Both the position numbers and the translations under genes were made by a program. From CAZMSQ01 sp964569025 (GTDB taxonomy: Bacteria > Bacteroidota > Bacteroidia > Chitinophagales > Saprospiraceae), in assembly GCA_964569025.1 (NCBI GenBank), contig CAZMSQ010000022.1, forward strand, positions 1-35,598: 35,598 bases of DNA. The letters are read 5' to 3'. The notes under the pieces were generated by a model. It was not told the origin of the DNA. It did not search any database and saw nothing but the letters and a program-made list of their open reading frames with translations. This document shows positions 6,472-14,818 of the stretch, in pieces (positions within the stretch are counted from its first letter, which is position 1; every line of letters starts with the position of its first letter).

Positions 6472-7547
6472 AGGGGCGCAGGGTCAAAATCCTTTCGTAC
6501 GCAGTAATCACCTATATGCTCCTCGCCTTTGGGTGGTGGTCGGTTTTGTTGTACACAAAAAATCAGGATGCATTTTTGGCGAAATCCAATTCTCTTCAAT
6601 ACAAGCTTGCGGCAGAGGGGCGAATCCGGAGTGAGGCAGAATTCATCGCCACCCCGGAATATCAGGAGCTGGCGCGGCGATACACTCAGCAGAAGTATAT
6701 GATATTTGGTGAGGGCGCCTTTATTGTCATCAGCCTGCTTATTGGGTTGTATATGGTCAGTCAGAGTTTGAGAAAGGAAATGCAGACCGCACGTCAGCAG
6801 CGCAATTTCCTGCTGTCAATCACCCACGAACTGAAATCGCCCATAGCCTCCATTCGCCTCGTGCTTGAAACTTTGCTGAAGCGCGACGGCCTACCCCGGG
6901 GCCAGGTAGAGACACTCAGCCGAAATGCCATCAGAGAGTCTGATCGTCTGCACCGCCTTGTAAATGATTTGCTTCTGGCGGCCCGTATGGAACGCACCCT
7001 TCAGCTGAACCGGGAAGCAGTCCGGATTTATGATCTGCTCCAGGAGGCCCGACGGAAAGTCTGCGATGATCATCCGGACGTAGCGTGTATCATAGGAGCT
7101 GGGGTCGAATCGTTACCGGCAGGATACTATGACCCATTTGCACTCAAGACCGTTTTTCTCAATCTTCTGGAGAATGCCGCAAAATACTCTGCCCCTCCAG
7201 CTCACATTGAGATCAACGCAAGTGTCAAAAAAAATTCACTTGTGCTGACCTTCGCCGATCGTGGCTTTGGCGTACCGAAGCACGAGCGGAATCAGATTTT
7301 TCGCAAATTTTACCGCATTGGCAATGAAGACACCCGCGAAACAAAGGGTACCGGCCTGGGGTTATACATCGTGTCGGAAATCATCAAAGCCCATCAGGGG
7401 CATATTGAGGTGCGCGACAATCCCGGAGGGGGCAGCATTTTCGAGTTGACACTACCCCTCCCCCATCATTCATCAGACAATATCCACCCATGGACAGAAT
7501 CCTCCTGGTCGAAGACGAAGAAAGTATCCGCGACGTCGTCAAGTTGA
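6468..7547 (+). CDS. Sensor histidine kinase
   Basis: A 359-residue membrane sensor kinase. TM1 is at about 8-28 and TM2 at about 79-97, with a short (~50-residue) periplasmic segment between. The HisKA dimerisation domain follows with phospho-acceptor H120 in SITHELKSPIASIRL. The HATPase domain has an N box (LNLLENAAKYS), G1 (FADRGFGVP), F box (FRKFYR) and G2 (GTGLGLYIV). It overlaps the peptidase gene by 4 nt and the response regulator by 58 nt; the tail after LTLPLP reads through the start of the regulator. The arrangement says it phosphorylates that regulator. The stimulus is unknown. Confidence 0.92.
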   Translation: MKGRRVKILSYAVITYMLLAFGWWSVLLYTKNQDAFLAKSNSLQYKLAAEGRIRSEAEFIATPEYQELARRYTQQKYMIFGEGAFIVISLLIGLYMVSQSLRKEMQTARQQRNFLLSITHELKSPIASIRLVLETLLKRDGLPRGQVETLSRNAIRESDRLHRLVNDLLLAARMERTLQLNREAVRIYDLLQEARRKVCDDHPDVACIIGAGVESLPAGYYDPFALKTVFLNLLENAAKYSAPPAHIEINASVKKNSLVLTFADRGFGVPKHERNQIFRKFYRIGNEDTRETKGTGLGLYIVSEIIKAHQGHIEVRDNPGGGSIFELTLPLPHHSSDNIHPWTESSWSKTKKVSATSSS

Positions 7548-8173
7548 ACCTCGAAATCGAGGGGTTTGAGGTCGTGACTGCCAAAAACGGTCGCGAGGCT
7601 CTGAAATGCATTGACGACCAGCACTTCGACCTGATGCTGCTGGACATTATGCTTCCTGAGATTGACGGGCTGCAAGTCTGCGAGCAGGTGCGATTGACAA
7701 ACCGCGAGATGCCCATCCTGATGCTCACTGCCAAGGGTACCGATACCGATCGCATCTCTGGCCTGAAGCGCGGGGCCGACGACTACCTGACCAAGCCTTT
7801 CAATTTGGAGGAATTGCTACTGCGGGTGCACAATCTGTTGCGCCGCTCCGGCAAAAAAACTGAAATCGAACTGGAAGAGTACCGATTTGGCAACAATCAT
7901 GTCAATTTTGCCACCTTCGAGGCCACCGGCAATGATGGGCCGTTCGTGCTGACCAAAAAAGAGGCCATGCTCCTTAAGCTCCTCGTGGAGCGCAAAAACG
8001 AGGTGGTTTCTCGCGAGCAAATCCTGCAGGCCGTCTGGGGCTACGACATCTACCCTTCCACGCGAACCATTGACAATTTCATCCTTTCTTTCCGAAAATA
8101 CTTCGAAGAAGATCCCAAAAGCCCCCGCCATTTTCTCTCGGTCAGGGGTGTCGGGTATAAATTCCGCCCTTAG
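7490..8173 (+). CDS. OmpR/PhoB-type response regulator
   Basis: A 227-residue regulator. The receiver domain carries the acidic pair E8/D9, phospho-acceptor D52 in LLLDIMLPEIDG, and the conserved Lys in LTKPFN. The C-terminal winged helix (TrR_C) shows LTKKEAMLLKLLVERKNEV, SREQILQAVWGYD and TRTIDNFI with a SVRGVGYKF ending, all typical of PhoB/OmpR DNA-binding domains. It starts inside the kinase gene, so expression is coupled. Its last 32 nt overlap the 3' end of the convergent transposase gene. It is the only response regulator near two sensor kinases. Confidence 0.95.
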   Translation: MDRILLVEDEESIRDVVKLNLEIEGFEVVTAKNGREALKCIDDQHFDLMLLDIMLPEIDGLQVCEQVRLTNREMPILMLTAKGTDTDRISGLKRGADDYLTKPFNLEELLLRVHNLLRRSGKKTEIELEEYRFGNNHVNFATFEATGNDGPFVLTKKEAMLLKLLVERKNEVVSREQILQAVWGYDIYPSTRTIDNFILSFRKYFEEDPKSPRHFLSVRGVGYKFRP

Positions 8174-8732
8174 CATCCCTCCTTATTTGCTTGTGCAGCC
8201 TATCATCTCCCCATTTTTCGGGATTCATGCGAATGTACCGGGAAATAATCCGGAGTGATTCCTCTGTATGTATGATTCTTTCCCAGTACCCCCGTTGCCA
8301 AAGTCTGAGTCGGAATCCAGGCCAGTGATCAGTTTTCACCCCCCGTATATATTCGACGGTTGTAATGGATCGGAATGCGCCCATGATATCACCGAGGGTG
8401 ATAGCCTTTCCTTGAGAATCAGAGGGAGTGCCGTTGAGATTTGGTGAGCTGAATTTTTCTCCATCTTGGAGCTGCGCGACTTTCATGGTTTTTTGAATTT
8501 CAAGGATTCCATGAAAGTGATTGGGCATGACAACAAATTCGTGAAGGCGGATTCCCGGATATCTCACTGCCAGTTTCAGCCATTCTGCCTCCACCATTTG
8601 GCCGGCTTTACTCAATGTCATTTTCCCTTTCCTGACGCTTCCAAATAGAAACCGTCCATCCTGGACGTTAAGGGTGAGAAAGTAAGTAGCTGGTTGGGAG
8701 TTCACCAAAGGACGACCACAAGGGTTGCCCAT
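8142..8732 (-). CDS. IS200/REP-type (HUH, Y1) transposase
   Basis: A 196-residue protein of the Y1 transposase / RAYT kind. It shows the HUH metal motif in VVMPNHFHGILEI and the catalytic Tyr in ISRYIRMNPEKW, with the family sequence YFLTLNVQDGRFLFG near the N-terminus. These single-stranded DNA transposases cut at the foot of hairpins, and some act on dispersed REP palindromes. I chose ATG 8732 (MGNPCGRPL); it lies within a 55-bp sequence repeated across the scaffold gap. The usual N-terminal strand ('RKSIRLKGYDYS') is replaced by this short leader, so the protein may be truncated or the true start may lie in the gap. It converges on the response regulator and overlaps it by 32 nt. Confidence 0.8.
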   Translation of the reverse strand: MGNPCGRPLVNSQPATYFLTLNVQDGRFLFGSVRKGKMTLSKAGQMVEAEWLKLAVRYPGIRLHEFVVMPNHFHGILEIQKTMKVAQLQDGEKFSSPNLNGTPSDSQGKAITLGDIMGAFRSITTVEYIRGVKTDHWPGFRLRLWQRGYWERIIHTEESLRIISRYIRMNPEKWGDDRLHKQIRRDAKGGIYTRHP

Positions 8733-8922
8733 GCGGCAGGGTGAGTGCTTTACTGGGGGGGCAGGGGNNNNNNNNNNNNNNNNNNNNNNNNNNNNNNNNN
8801 NNNNNNNNNNNNNNNNNNNNNNNNNNNNNNNNNNNNNNNNNNNNNNNNNNNNNNNNNNNNNNNNNNNCGACCACAAGGGTTGCCCATGCGGCAGGGTGAG
8901 TGCTTTACTGGGGGGGCAGGGG
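8713..8922. repeat. Identical 55-bp sequences flanking a 100-N gap
   Basis: Positions 8713-8767 and 8868-8922 are identical over all 55 bases, and the N run (8768-8867) lies directly between them. 55 is a standard k-mer size in De Bruijn assemblers, where neighbouring edges overlap by exactly k. The simplest reading is one sequence counted twice, with little or nothing missing; the alternative is a collapsed repeat. The second copy contains the last codons of the sensor kinase gene. Confidence 0.9.
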
Positions 8923-10185
8923 AACTTCTAAGGTTACGGTGGTGCCGTGGGCCTCCTCGCTTTCGAGGCGGATGCGCCAGCCGTGGGCCTGGCAGATGGT
9001 GCGGATGTAGTAGAGGCCGAGGCCGAAGCCCTTGACATTGTGGACATTGCCGGTGGGGACGCGGTAGAACTTTTGGAAGACGCGGGACTGATGGTCTTTC
9101 GGGATGCCGATGCCGCGGTCAATGATGGAGATCAGGAGGGTCTGATCAGCAGGAGAGAGTGCGGTGCGCAGGGTAACGTCTGGCGTCTCGCGGCAGTACT
9201 TGATGGCGTTGTCCAGGAGGTTGTGAAGCATGTTGGTGAGGTGCAGACGGTCTGCTTGGATTGTGGTGCCTTCTGGAGCCTGCAGATCAAGGGTGAAGCG
9301 ACCGCCAGTGTCGTTAATTTTGACTTCGGCGCTTTGGATGACGGGCTCGAGGAGGTCTCGGAGGTTGACAGGCTCGGGGTTGAGGCTGAAGTTGCCTTGC
9401 TCAATGCGCGCCAGCTGAAGGACCTTTTCGACCTGCCGGTTCAAACGGTTATTTTGCTCAGAAATGATACCCGCATAGCGCATCAACCGATCGTCTGCGC
9501 GGACCGAGGGGTGGCCAAGGAACACATCTGCAGAGATGCCGATGGTAGAAATGGGGGTCTTGAACTCGTGTGTCATGTTGTTGATGAAGTCCTTTTGCAT
9601 CTCCGAGAGCTGCTTTTGGCGGAGAATGACAAAAATGGACCAGGCGAAAAACGCGATGGTGAGAGCCAAAATGGCCGTGAGAATGAAAGTGAGCTGAAGA
9701 TTGCCAAGCAGATAGCTCTCGCGGTTGGGAAACCGGACTCCGAAGTAATACTCGAACTCATCATAGGTGGGGAGATCCGTGCGGCGGGCAGATTCGTCGG
9801 CTTTTGAATAGCTGATGTACTGGCCGTAGAGCATATCCTGAGAGGCGCAGTCGTAGATGCCGTACTCGAAGTCTTCGGTCAGCGCCACGGCCTCAAGGGC
9901 CTGCTGGAGGTAGTACTCCAGATTATTGGCATTGATGATGTTATTGATGTTGACAATGAAATAGTTGGGCTCAACTTCCCGTACCAGGTTTTGAGATGGC
10001 AGGGGATAGTTATTGAGGGACGCCAGATTCTCGGCAGTGCTGATAAGCGCAATGCGAACTTTTTCCTGAAATTTCGCCTGCTCGAGGTGCCAGGTCCTGC
10101 GGACCAGATAGGTCTGAATGGCAATGATTCCCAAAATGGTGAGAGCCCCAAAGATAATGACCCCCTTGATGGTCGCATTCCGCAT
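8905..10185 (-). CDS. Sensor histidine kinase (RprX-like)
   Basis: A 426-residue kinase with TM1 at about 8-27, a ~135-residue periplasmic sensor region and TM2 at about 163-187. The HisKA domain has H206 in FINNMTHEFKTPIS. The ATPase domain shows LHNLLDNAIKY, IIDRGIGIP, FQKFYR and GFGLGLYYI. The N-terminal pattern (a TM helix, then LVRRTWHLEQAKFQEKV and later a Tyr-rich segment) is the usual Bacteroidota sensor layout seen in RprX-type kinases. Such kinases normally sit beside an OmpR-type regulator, but here the next gene on the strand is a transposase. The only regulator nearby (7490-8173) is on the opposite strand and belongs to another kinase. Upstream on the same strand are two amidohydrolase genes, perhaps one operon. 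Confidence 0.92.
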   Translation of the reverse strand: MRNATIKGVIIFGALTILGIIAIQTYLVRRTWHLEQAKFQEKVRIALISTAENLASLNNYPLPSQNLVREVEPNYFIVNINNIINANNLEYYLQQALEAVALTEDFEYGIYDCASQDMLYGQYISYSKADESARRTDLPTYDEFEYYFGVRFPNRESYLLGNLQLTFILTAILALTIAFFAWSIFVILRQKQLSEMQKDFINNMTHEFKTPISTIGISADVFLGHPSVRADDRLMRYAGIISEQNNRLNRQVEKVLQLARIEQGNFSLNPEPVNLRDLLEPVIQSAEVKINDTGGRFTLDLQAPEGTTIQADRLHLTNMLHNLLDNAIKYCRETPDVTLRTALSPADQTLLISIIDRGIGIPKDHQSRVFQKFYRVPTGNVHNVKGFGLGLYYIRTICQAHGWRIRLESEEAHGTTVTLEVPLPPQ

Positions 10186-10255
10186 ATGAATTCAAAATCA
10201 GCATCGCCCCCAAAGAGCGCCTGAGTCTTATTATATAAACGCCTCTCAATTCAAA

Positions 10256-11602
10256 TCAGTTTCTGGAGTATTTGGTCTGGTATTTCCGGTAGAGCATTTT
10301 TTGCTTGTTATTCAAATCGACGCGCCGTCCCTGGATCCAGGCGTGGACTACGTTGTTCGTAGCCATGTCGAGGGCATCGCCTTCAGACACAAAAAGCGTT
10401 GCATCTTTACCTTCCTCCAGTGACCCACAGCGGTCATCGATGCGCAGCGTGCGCGCTGCATCAAGGGTTATTGCCTGTACTGCAGCCTCGTAGGGCAGTC
10501 CGTACCCGACAGCATGACCTGCATGAAACGGCAGGTTCCGTTGCTGCCAGAAGCCTTCACTTCCCACAATGCCAATGCAAAATGTCACTCCAGCCTCATG
10601 TAGGATAGCCGGGGTTTTGTAGGGCTGATCTACTGGCGTGTGCGGGTATTCCGGCAAGCGGTGGGTGCGATCCAGGATGACAGCGACGCCATTATCTCGC
10701 AGAAAATCTGCTACCTTCCATGCCTCTGACCCTCCTGTTATGACAGGCTTCAGGTCATATCTCCCGGCAAACAGTACCGCCTCAGTAATAGCCCGAGCCT
10801 TGTCGGCTTGAATATACAACTGCTTACTGCCATCAAACAGTCCTTTCATCCCCTCGAACAACAAATTGCGCTCCTCCGGTGCTGCATTGCGAGCATAGGC
10901 CGCTGCCTCGTCGAAAAACGTTTGTAACTCGCGGTATTCATCGTCGTACTTATCATTGCGCTGCACACCGCCACCAGTCCACCATCCGCTCCGGCGATAT
11001 AGATCGATCCAGTTGAGGTGAATCCCGTCATCGGCCAGCAGGGCGGCGTCTTCCCAGTTCCAGGCATCGAGATGCACCACACTGGAGGTGCCGGTGATGC
11101 GCCCTCCCTCAGGTGTAATCCGCGCCACAAGCACACCATTACTGCGCACCGTGGGAATGATTTTAGAGTCGGTACTGTAAGCAATCAATGCCCGAACATT
11201 GGGTGTGTAGGGGCCCACTTCGCTCTGGTCACGCGTGGCCCGAACGGCACTGATCTCGACCAAACCAAGGGTCGTTTCCGGAGCGATGAACCCAGGATAA
11301 ATCTCCATACCGGCAGTCTCAATAACTCGAGCCCTGTTTCGGTCGGCTGCCGAAAAATCAGTGGCGGAACCAACCTTTACAATACGACCTTCCTCCAGCA
11401 GAATGCCACACTCACTGATTACATCCCCGTTGCCGATGTGAGCAGTGCCGCCAAGGAGGAGAATAGGTTCGGTTTGGTTGGCTCCGGGGATGAGGTACTC
11501 CTGTGCCAATAGCACTCCGGAAGTAGCCGAAGAGAAAAAGAGGATGAGAATGAACAGGCGAGTGTACGAAACGTATGAATTGAACTGTTGCATAGCAGTC
11601 AT
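10256..11602 (-). CDS. Amidohydrolase-fold secreted protein lacking the HxH metal motif
   Basis: A 448-residue protein with a signal peptide (LFILILFFSSATSGVLLAQ). The fold is that of imidazolonepropionase-like amidohydrolases: an N-terminal beta-sandwich part (LLLGGTAHIGNGDVI, GILLEEGRIVKVG) and a C-terminal AARTLRIDDRCGSLEEGKDA with DATLFV. Where active members have PGxIDxHxH, this one reads YPGFIAPETTLGL near residues 103-115, so the first two metal ligands are missing. It may be a non-catalytic partner of the larger amidohydrolase encoded 24 bp upstream on the same strand; that is inference. ATG 11593 is a possible alternative start. Confidence 0.8.
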   Translation of the reverse strand: MTAMQQFNSYVSYTRLFILILFFSSATSGVLLAQEYLIPGANQTEPILLLGGTAHIGNGDVISECGILLEEGRIVKVGSATDFSAADRNRARVIETAGMEIYPGFIAPETTLGLVEISAVRATRDQSEVGPYTPNVRALIAYSTDSKIIPTVRSNGVLVARITPEGGRITGTSSVVHLDAWNWEDAALLADDGIHLNWIDLYRRSGWWTGGGVQRNDKYDDEYRELQTFFDEAAAYARNAAPEERNLLFEGMKGLFDGSKQLYIQADKARAITEAVLFAGRYDLKPVITGGSEAWKVADFLRDNGVAVILDRTHRLPEYPHTPVDQPYKTPAILHEAGVTFCIGIVGSEGFWQQRNLPFHAGHAVGYGLPYEAAVQAITLDAARTLRIDDRCGSLEEGKDATLFVSEGDALDMATNNVVHAWIQGRRVDLNNKQKMLYRKYQTKYSRN

Positions 11603-11626
11603 GTGTCTGTAGATGAAAAAAAAGCA

Positions 11627-14600
11627 TTACCCCTCATCGTGCACATCATCGCAATGATAGTGCTTTTCAGCCCGCCCAGCGGGAGTCCTGGTTTGGCCGG
11701 GCTTGCCCGACTTCATCATGGCCCTGATGAGGCGGTTTCGCTCACGGATATTCTCCTCGCGAAGGCGCTGGTCTTCTTCGATGTCATAGAAGCGGATTCC
11801 GTCAATCCAGGTTTGCTCAGCCCTCGAATATACAGAGAGCGGCGGTCCTGACCACAGAACCAGGTCGGCATCCTTGCCGGCGCGGATGCTTCCCATCCGA
11901 TCGTCGAGATGCAGCATCTTGGCTGGGTTGAGTGTCACGAATTTCCATGCCTCCTCTTCTGATACACCCCCATACTTGACTGCCTTTGCTGCTTCCTGAT
12001 TGAGGCGGCGTGCCATTTCTGCATCATCGGAATTGAATCCGGTCAACACGCCTTGTGCATGCATCAAGGCTCCGTTGTAAGGAATGGCATCAATCACCTC
12101 ATATTTATACGCCCACCAGTCAGAAAAACTCGAGCCGGCAGCGCCGTGTTTTGCCATGATATCGGCCACCTTATAGCCTTCGAGGATGTGCGTAAAGGTA
12201 TTGACCCTAAATCCATGCCGCTCTGCCACTTTCATGAGCATGTTGATTTCTCCCTGCTGATAACTATGACAGGTGATAAACCGCTGGTCTTCCAGAATTT
12301 CAAGCAATGCCTCAAGCTCCAAATCCATGCGATAGGGCTGTCCGGAAGCCTTGCGTTCCCCATATTCCCGTGCACGGGTGAAATATTCCTCAAACACCTG
12401 CTCAACCCCCATCCGTGTCTGCGGATAGCGGGTGGTCTGATTGTCGCCCCAGTTTGACTGCTTGACATTCTCACCGAGCGCAAATTTGATGAATCCAGGT
12501 GCATTGTCGATGAGCATTTCTTCAGGCAGCATCCCCCACCGCAGTTTGATGAGTGCCGACTGCCCACCGATGGGATTGGCAGAGCCGTGCAGCAGCTGGG
12601 CAACTGTTACCCCGCCGGCCAGCTGGCGGTAGATATTGATATTCTCGCTGTCCACCACGTCTCCGATCCGCACTTCGGCACTCGATGCCTGAGTGCCTTC
12701 GTTGATCCCCCTCGAAACGGCAATGTGGGAATGCTCGTCGATGATGCCACACGTCAGGTGCTTGCCAGAAGCATCTACCACCAAGGCATCACCGGCAGCC
12801 AGTCCCCGACCCACTTCTGCTATTTTCCCATCCCTGACCAATACGTCCGCATTCTTCAATACGCCCTCCTTTTCATTGGTCCATACTGTCGCATTTTTGA
12901 ACAGAACGGTTGTTGCCTCAGGCACAGACTCGCGGCCGTAGGCGGAAAAGGGATAGAGAATGGGAGGGGTCAAACCGTCCGCTTCACTTCCCGAGGTATC
13001 TGCCGGAGGGACTTCAGCCGTGGATGGAGGGGTTGCCGGGGTTGTATCCTGTGGCAAAGCTGTTGCCGACCAGCGCAACCATGAGCCGGAGGGGTCAGTT
13101 CCGCCTCCCTCCCAACGATCTGGCGTTCGGAGGGCTCCTGAAAGCAGGAACGGGTCACCACCCTCTTTCATTGCATAAGAAAGCGAAACAGAAAAACGAT
13201 CTACAGATGCACTCACCTTGACTTCAACGGAATCTGCAGCCATGGCTTTCATTTTATAGCTGCCGGGAGAACCTTCCACTGTAAGGGTCAACGTATCCGT
13301 CCCGGCGATGAGCCGGTAGTTTCCGGCCAGGCTTTCATCAGGCAGGTCTTTCAGCACGTATGGCGTGCCCTGCACCCAGTTGTGATAGATGACAGTCCCT
13401 TTGTCAAAAACCGGTCCTGAAGAAATCAAAAAATTTGCCCACTTACCCGGCTCGAGAGTACCGAGCTGATCGGCAACTCCTGCAAGACTGGCCGGAGTGA
13501 TGGTCAGCGCACGAAGAGCCTCATTTTCGGGGAGCCCGGCCTGAATGACGGCACGGAGGTTGTCCATCCAGTTTTTGACCTTCTCCGAGCCGCTTACTGT
13601 AAAAGCGATTGGCACGCCGGCATTGTGGAGACGCGCTGCGTTGGATGGAGCCAACTCCCAGTGCTTGAGGTCGGCCAAGTCAAGGAGTTCAGAATCATAC
13701 GGGTCGGTCAGGTCGTAGGGCTTGGGCAGGTTCAAGGGCACCACCACCGGAGCGCCGAGGGCCGCAATGTCTTCTACACGCTGATATTCATCTCCTGAGC
13801 CTTTGTAAATCACCCTCTCCAGCCCAAACTCCCGAGCGATCCGGGCAGCCCTGAAAATCTCCAGCTTGTCAGTTGCTTCAAAAAAGTGGGGCAATGCCTG
13901 CAGCCGGTTCCAGGCCTCGAGCGACAGATTTTTTTCTTTATTTTTTCCTCCATTCTCATACCATTCAGCATCGTACCAGGTCTGCCTCAGAAGAGCAATG
14001 CAGCCCATGAGGGAGCCGGGATAGTCCTGACTGGAAGATCCCTTTCGAAAGGCAATGTGGTGGGCAACGGGCCCTGTCAGTACCACCTCTTGCTCGGGCT
14101 TGTCGGCTACTGTGACCAGCACAGAGCTCCCGCGGGAGATACCGTCCATGTGGTGGCTGAGCACAGCCCCGAACCCTCGCTTCCGCCAGGTGGCGGCATC
14201 TTTCTGGTTGGTTGTAAAGACATCGACGGCGCTGAATTCAGGTTTCAGGGCTTCATTCCAGCCATACGCTCCGGCCTTGTCGCTGAGCATTTGTGGACCG
14301 CGTCCTCTGTCGCGCCGCTCCACAACTGGCATGCCGTAGTCAGCGTAGAGGTCGACAAAAGATGGCGTAATGGTGGTACCCGCCGCATCTATGACCACCG
14401 CCTCCGCAGGCACAACCACGTCTGTTCCGACTGCAACGATTCGGCCGCGGCGGATGAGCAAGGTGGCATTTTCGAGCGTTTGGTCGGGTGAGACCATAAT
14501 TGTGGCTCCCGAGAAGGCATAAACTCCATCGCGCTGGTCTTTGACTCCGTTGTAAGGAAAGGTGGGCTGAGCAGCAAGATGCGTCATGCACAGGACAGCC

Positions 14601-14638
14601 ATGGCAGCTGTCAGAAAAGTCATCAGGCGTATCATCAT
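11627..14638 (-). CDS. Large two-unit amidohydrolase, secreted
   Basis: A protein of about 1003 residues starting at ATG 14638 (MMIRLMTFLTAAMAVLCM, a signal peptide ending near AAQ); the 23 codons upstream are unlikely to be coding. It holds two amidohydrolase-like units. The first has VIDAAGTTITPSFVDLYADYG in place of the HxH motif and looks inactive. The second keeps GIIDEHSHIAV (HxH, about residues 634-636), further His ligands in TCHSYQQGE and FTHILEGYK, and an Asp in GFNSDDAEMA. It also ends in the typical LHLDDRMGSIRAGKDADLVLW. It probably hydrolyses a peptide-like or cyclic amide substrate outside the cytoplasm; the substrate is unknown. A proline- and threonine-rich linker (TPATPPSTAEVPPADT) joins the units. 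Confidence 0.85.
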   Translation of the reverse strand: MMIRLMTFLTAAMAVLCMTHLAAQPTFPYNGVKDQRDGVYAFSGATIMVSPDQTLENATLLIRRGRIVAVGTDVVVPAEAVVIDAAGTTITPSFVDLYADYGMPVVERRDRGRGPQMLSDKAGAYGWNEALKPEFSAVDVFTTNQKDAATWRKRGFGAVLSHHMDGISRGSSVLVTVADKPEQEVVLTGPVAHHIAFRKGSSSQDYPGSLMGCIALLRQTWYDAEWYENGGKNKEKNLSLEAWNRLQALPHFFEATDKLEIFRAARIAREFGLERVIYKGSGDEYQRVEDIAALGAPVVVPLNLPKPYDLTDPYDSELLDLADLKHWELAPSNAARLHNAGVPIAFTVSGSEKVKNWMDNLRAVIQAGLPENEALRALTITPASLAGVADQLGTLEPGKWANFLISSGPVFDKGTVIYHNWVQGTPYVLKDLPDESLAGNYRLIAGTDTLTLTVEGSPGSYKMKAMAADSVEVKVSASVDRFSVSLSYAMKEGGDPFLLSGALRTPDRWEGGGTDPSGSWLRWSATALPQDTTPATPPSTAEVPPADTSGSEADGLTPPILYPFSAYGRESVPEATTVLFKNATVWTNEKEGVLKNADVLVRDGKIAEVGRGLAAGDALVVDASGKHLTCGIIDEHSHIAVSRGINEGTQASSAEVRIGDVVDSENINIYRQLAGGVTVAQLLHGSANPIGGQSALIKLRWGMLPEEMLIDNAPGFIKFALGENVKQSNWGDNQTTRYPQTRMGVEQVFEEYFTRAREYGERKASGQPYRMDLELEALLEILEDQRFITCHSYQQGEINMLMKVAERHGFRVNTFTHILEGYKVADIMAKHGAAGSSFSDWWAYKYEVIDAIPYNGALMHAQGVLTGFNSDDAEMARRLNQEAAKAVKYGGVSEEEAWKFVTLNPAKMLHLDDRMGSIRAGKDADLVLWSGPPLSVYSRAEQTWIDGIRFYDIEEDQRLREENIRERNRLIRAMMKSGKPGQTRTPAGRAEKHYHCDDVHDEG

Positions 14639-14767
14639 AAGTAGTGGGTGCTTGTGAACAGAATAGAAACCTGAAAAAGGACGTGTAAGAAAGCGAATTT
14701 TCACCAAAAAGTTGACCCTTGAAGGGGGCGGATGCCAGAGATGCCTTCAAAATCCCGCGAATCCCCT

Positions 14768-14775
14768 TATCTTTG
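14768..14775 (+). promoter_or_regulatory. -7 box for the PLP-enzyme operon
   Basis: TATCTTTG is an exact match to TAnnTTTG and is followed by CGCA. It would start transcription near 14781, about 38 nt before the chosen ATG 14819. No clear TTTG is seen at the -33 position. It also argues against translation from ATG 14732. Confidence 0.5.
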
Positions 14776-14818
14776 CGCAGATAACCCCGTGCCTGCCCAG
14801 CGTTTCAAACAAAAGCCT

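Noticed and set aside
8947..9807. 286-codon plus-strand open frame
   Set aside because: Antisense to the second sensor kinase, which has all HisKA and ATPase motifs.
14732..14818. Earlier ATG for the fold-type-I PLP enzyme
   Set aside because: It would place an exact -7 promoter box inside the coding sequence, and the extra 29 residues show no family-like sequence.
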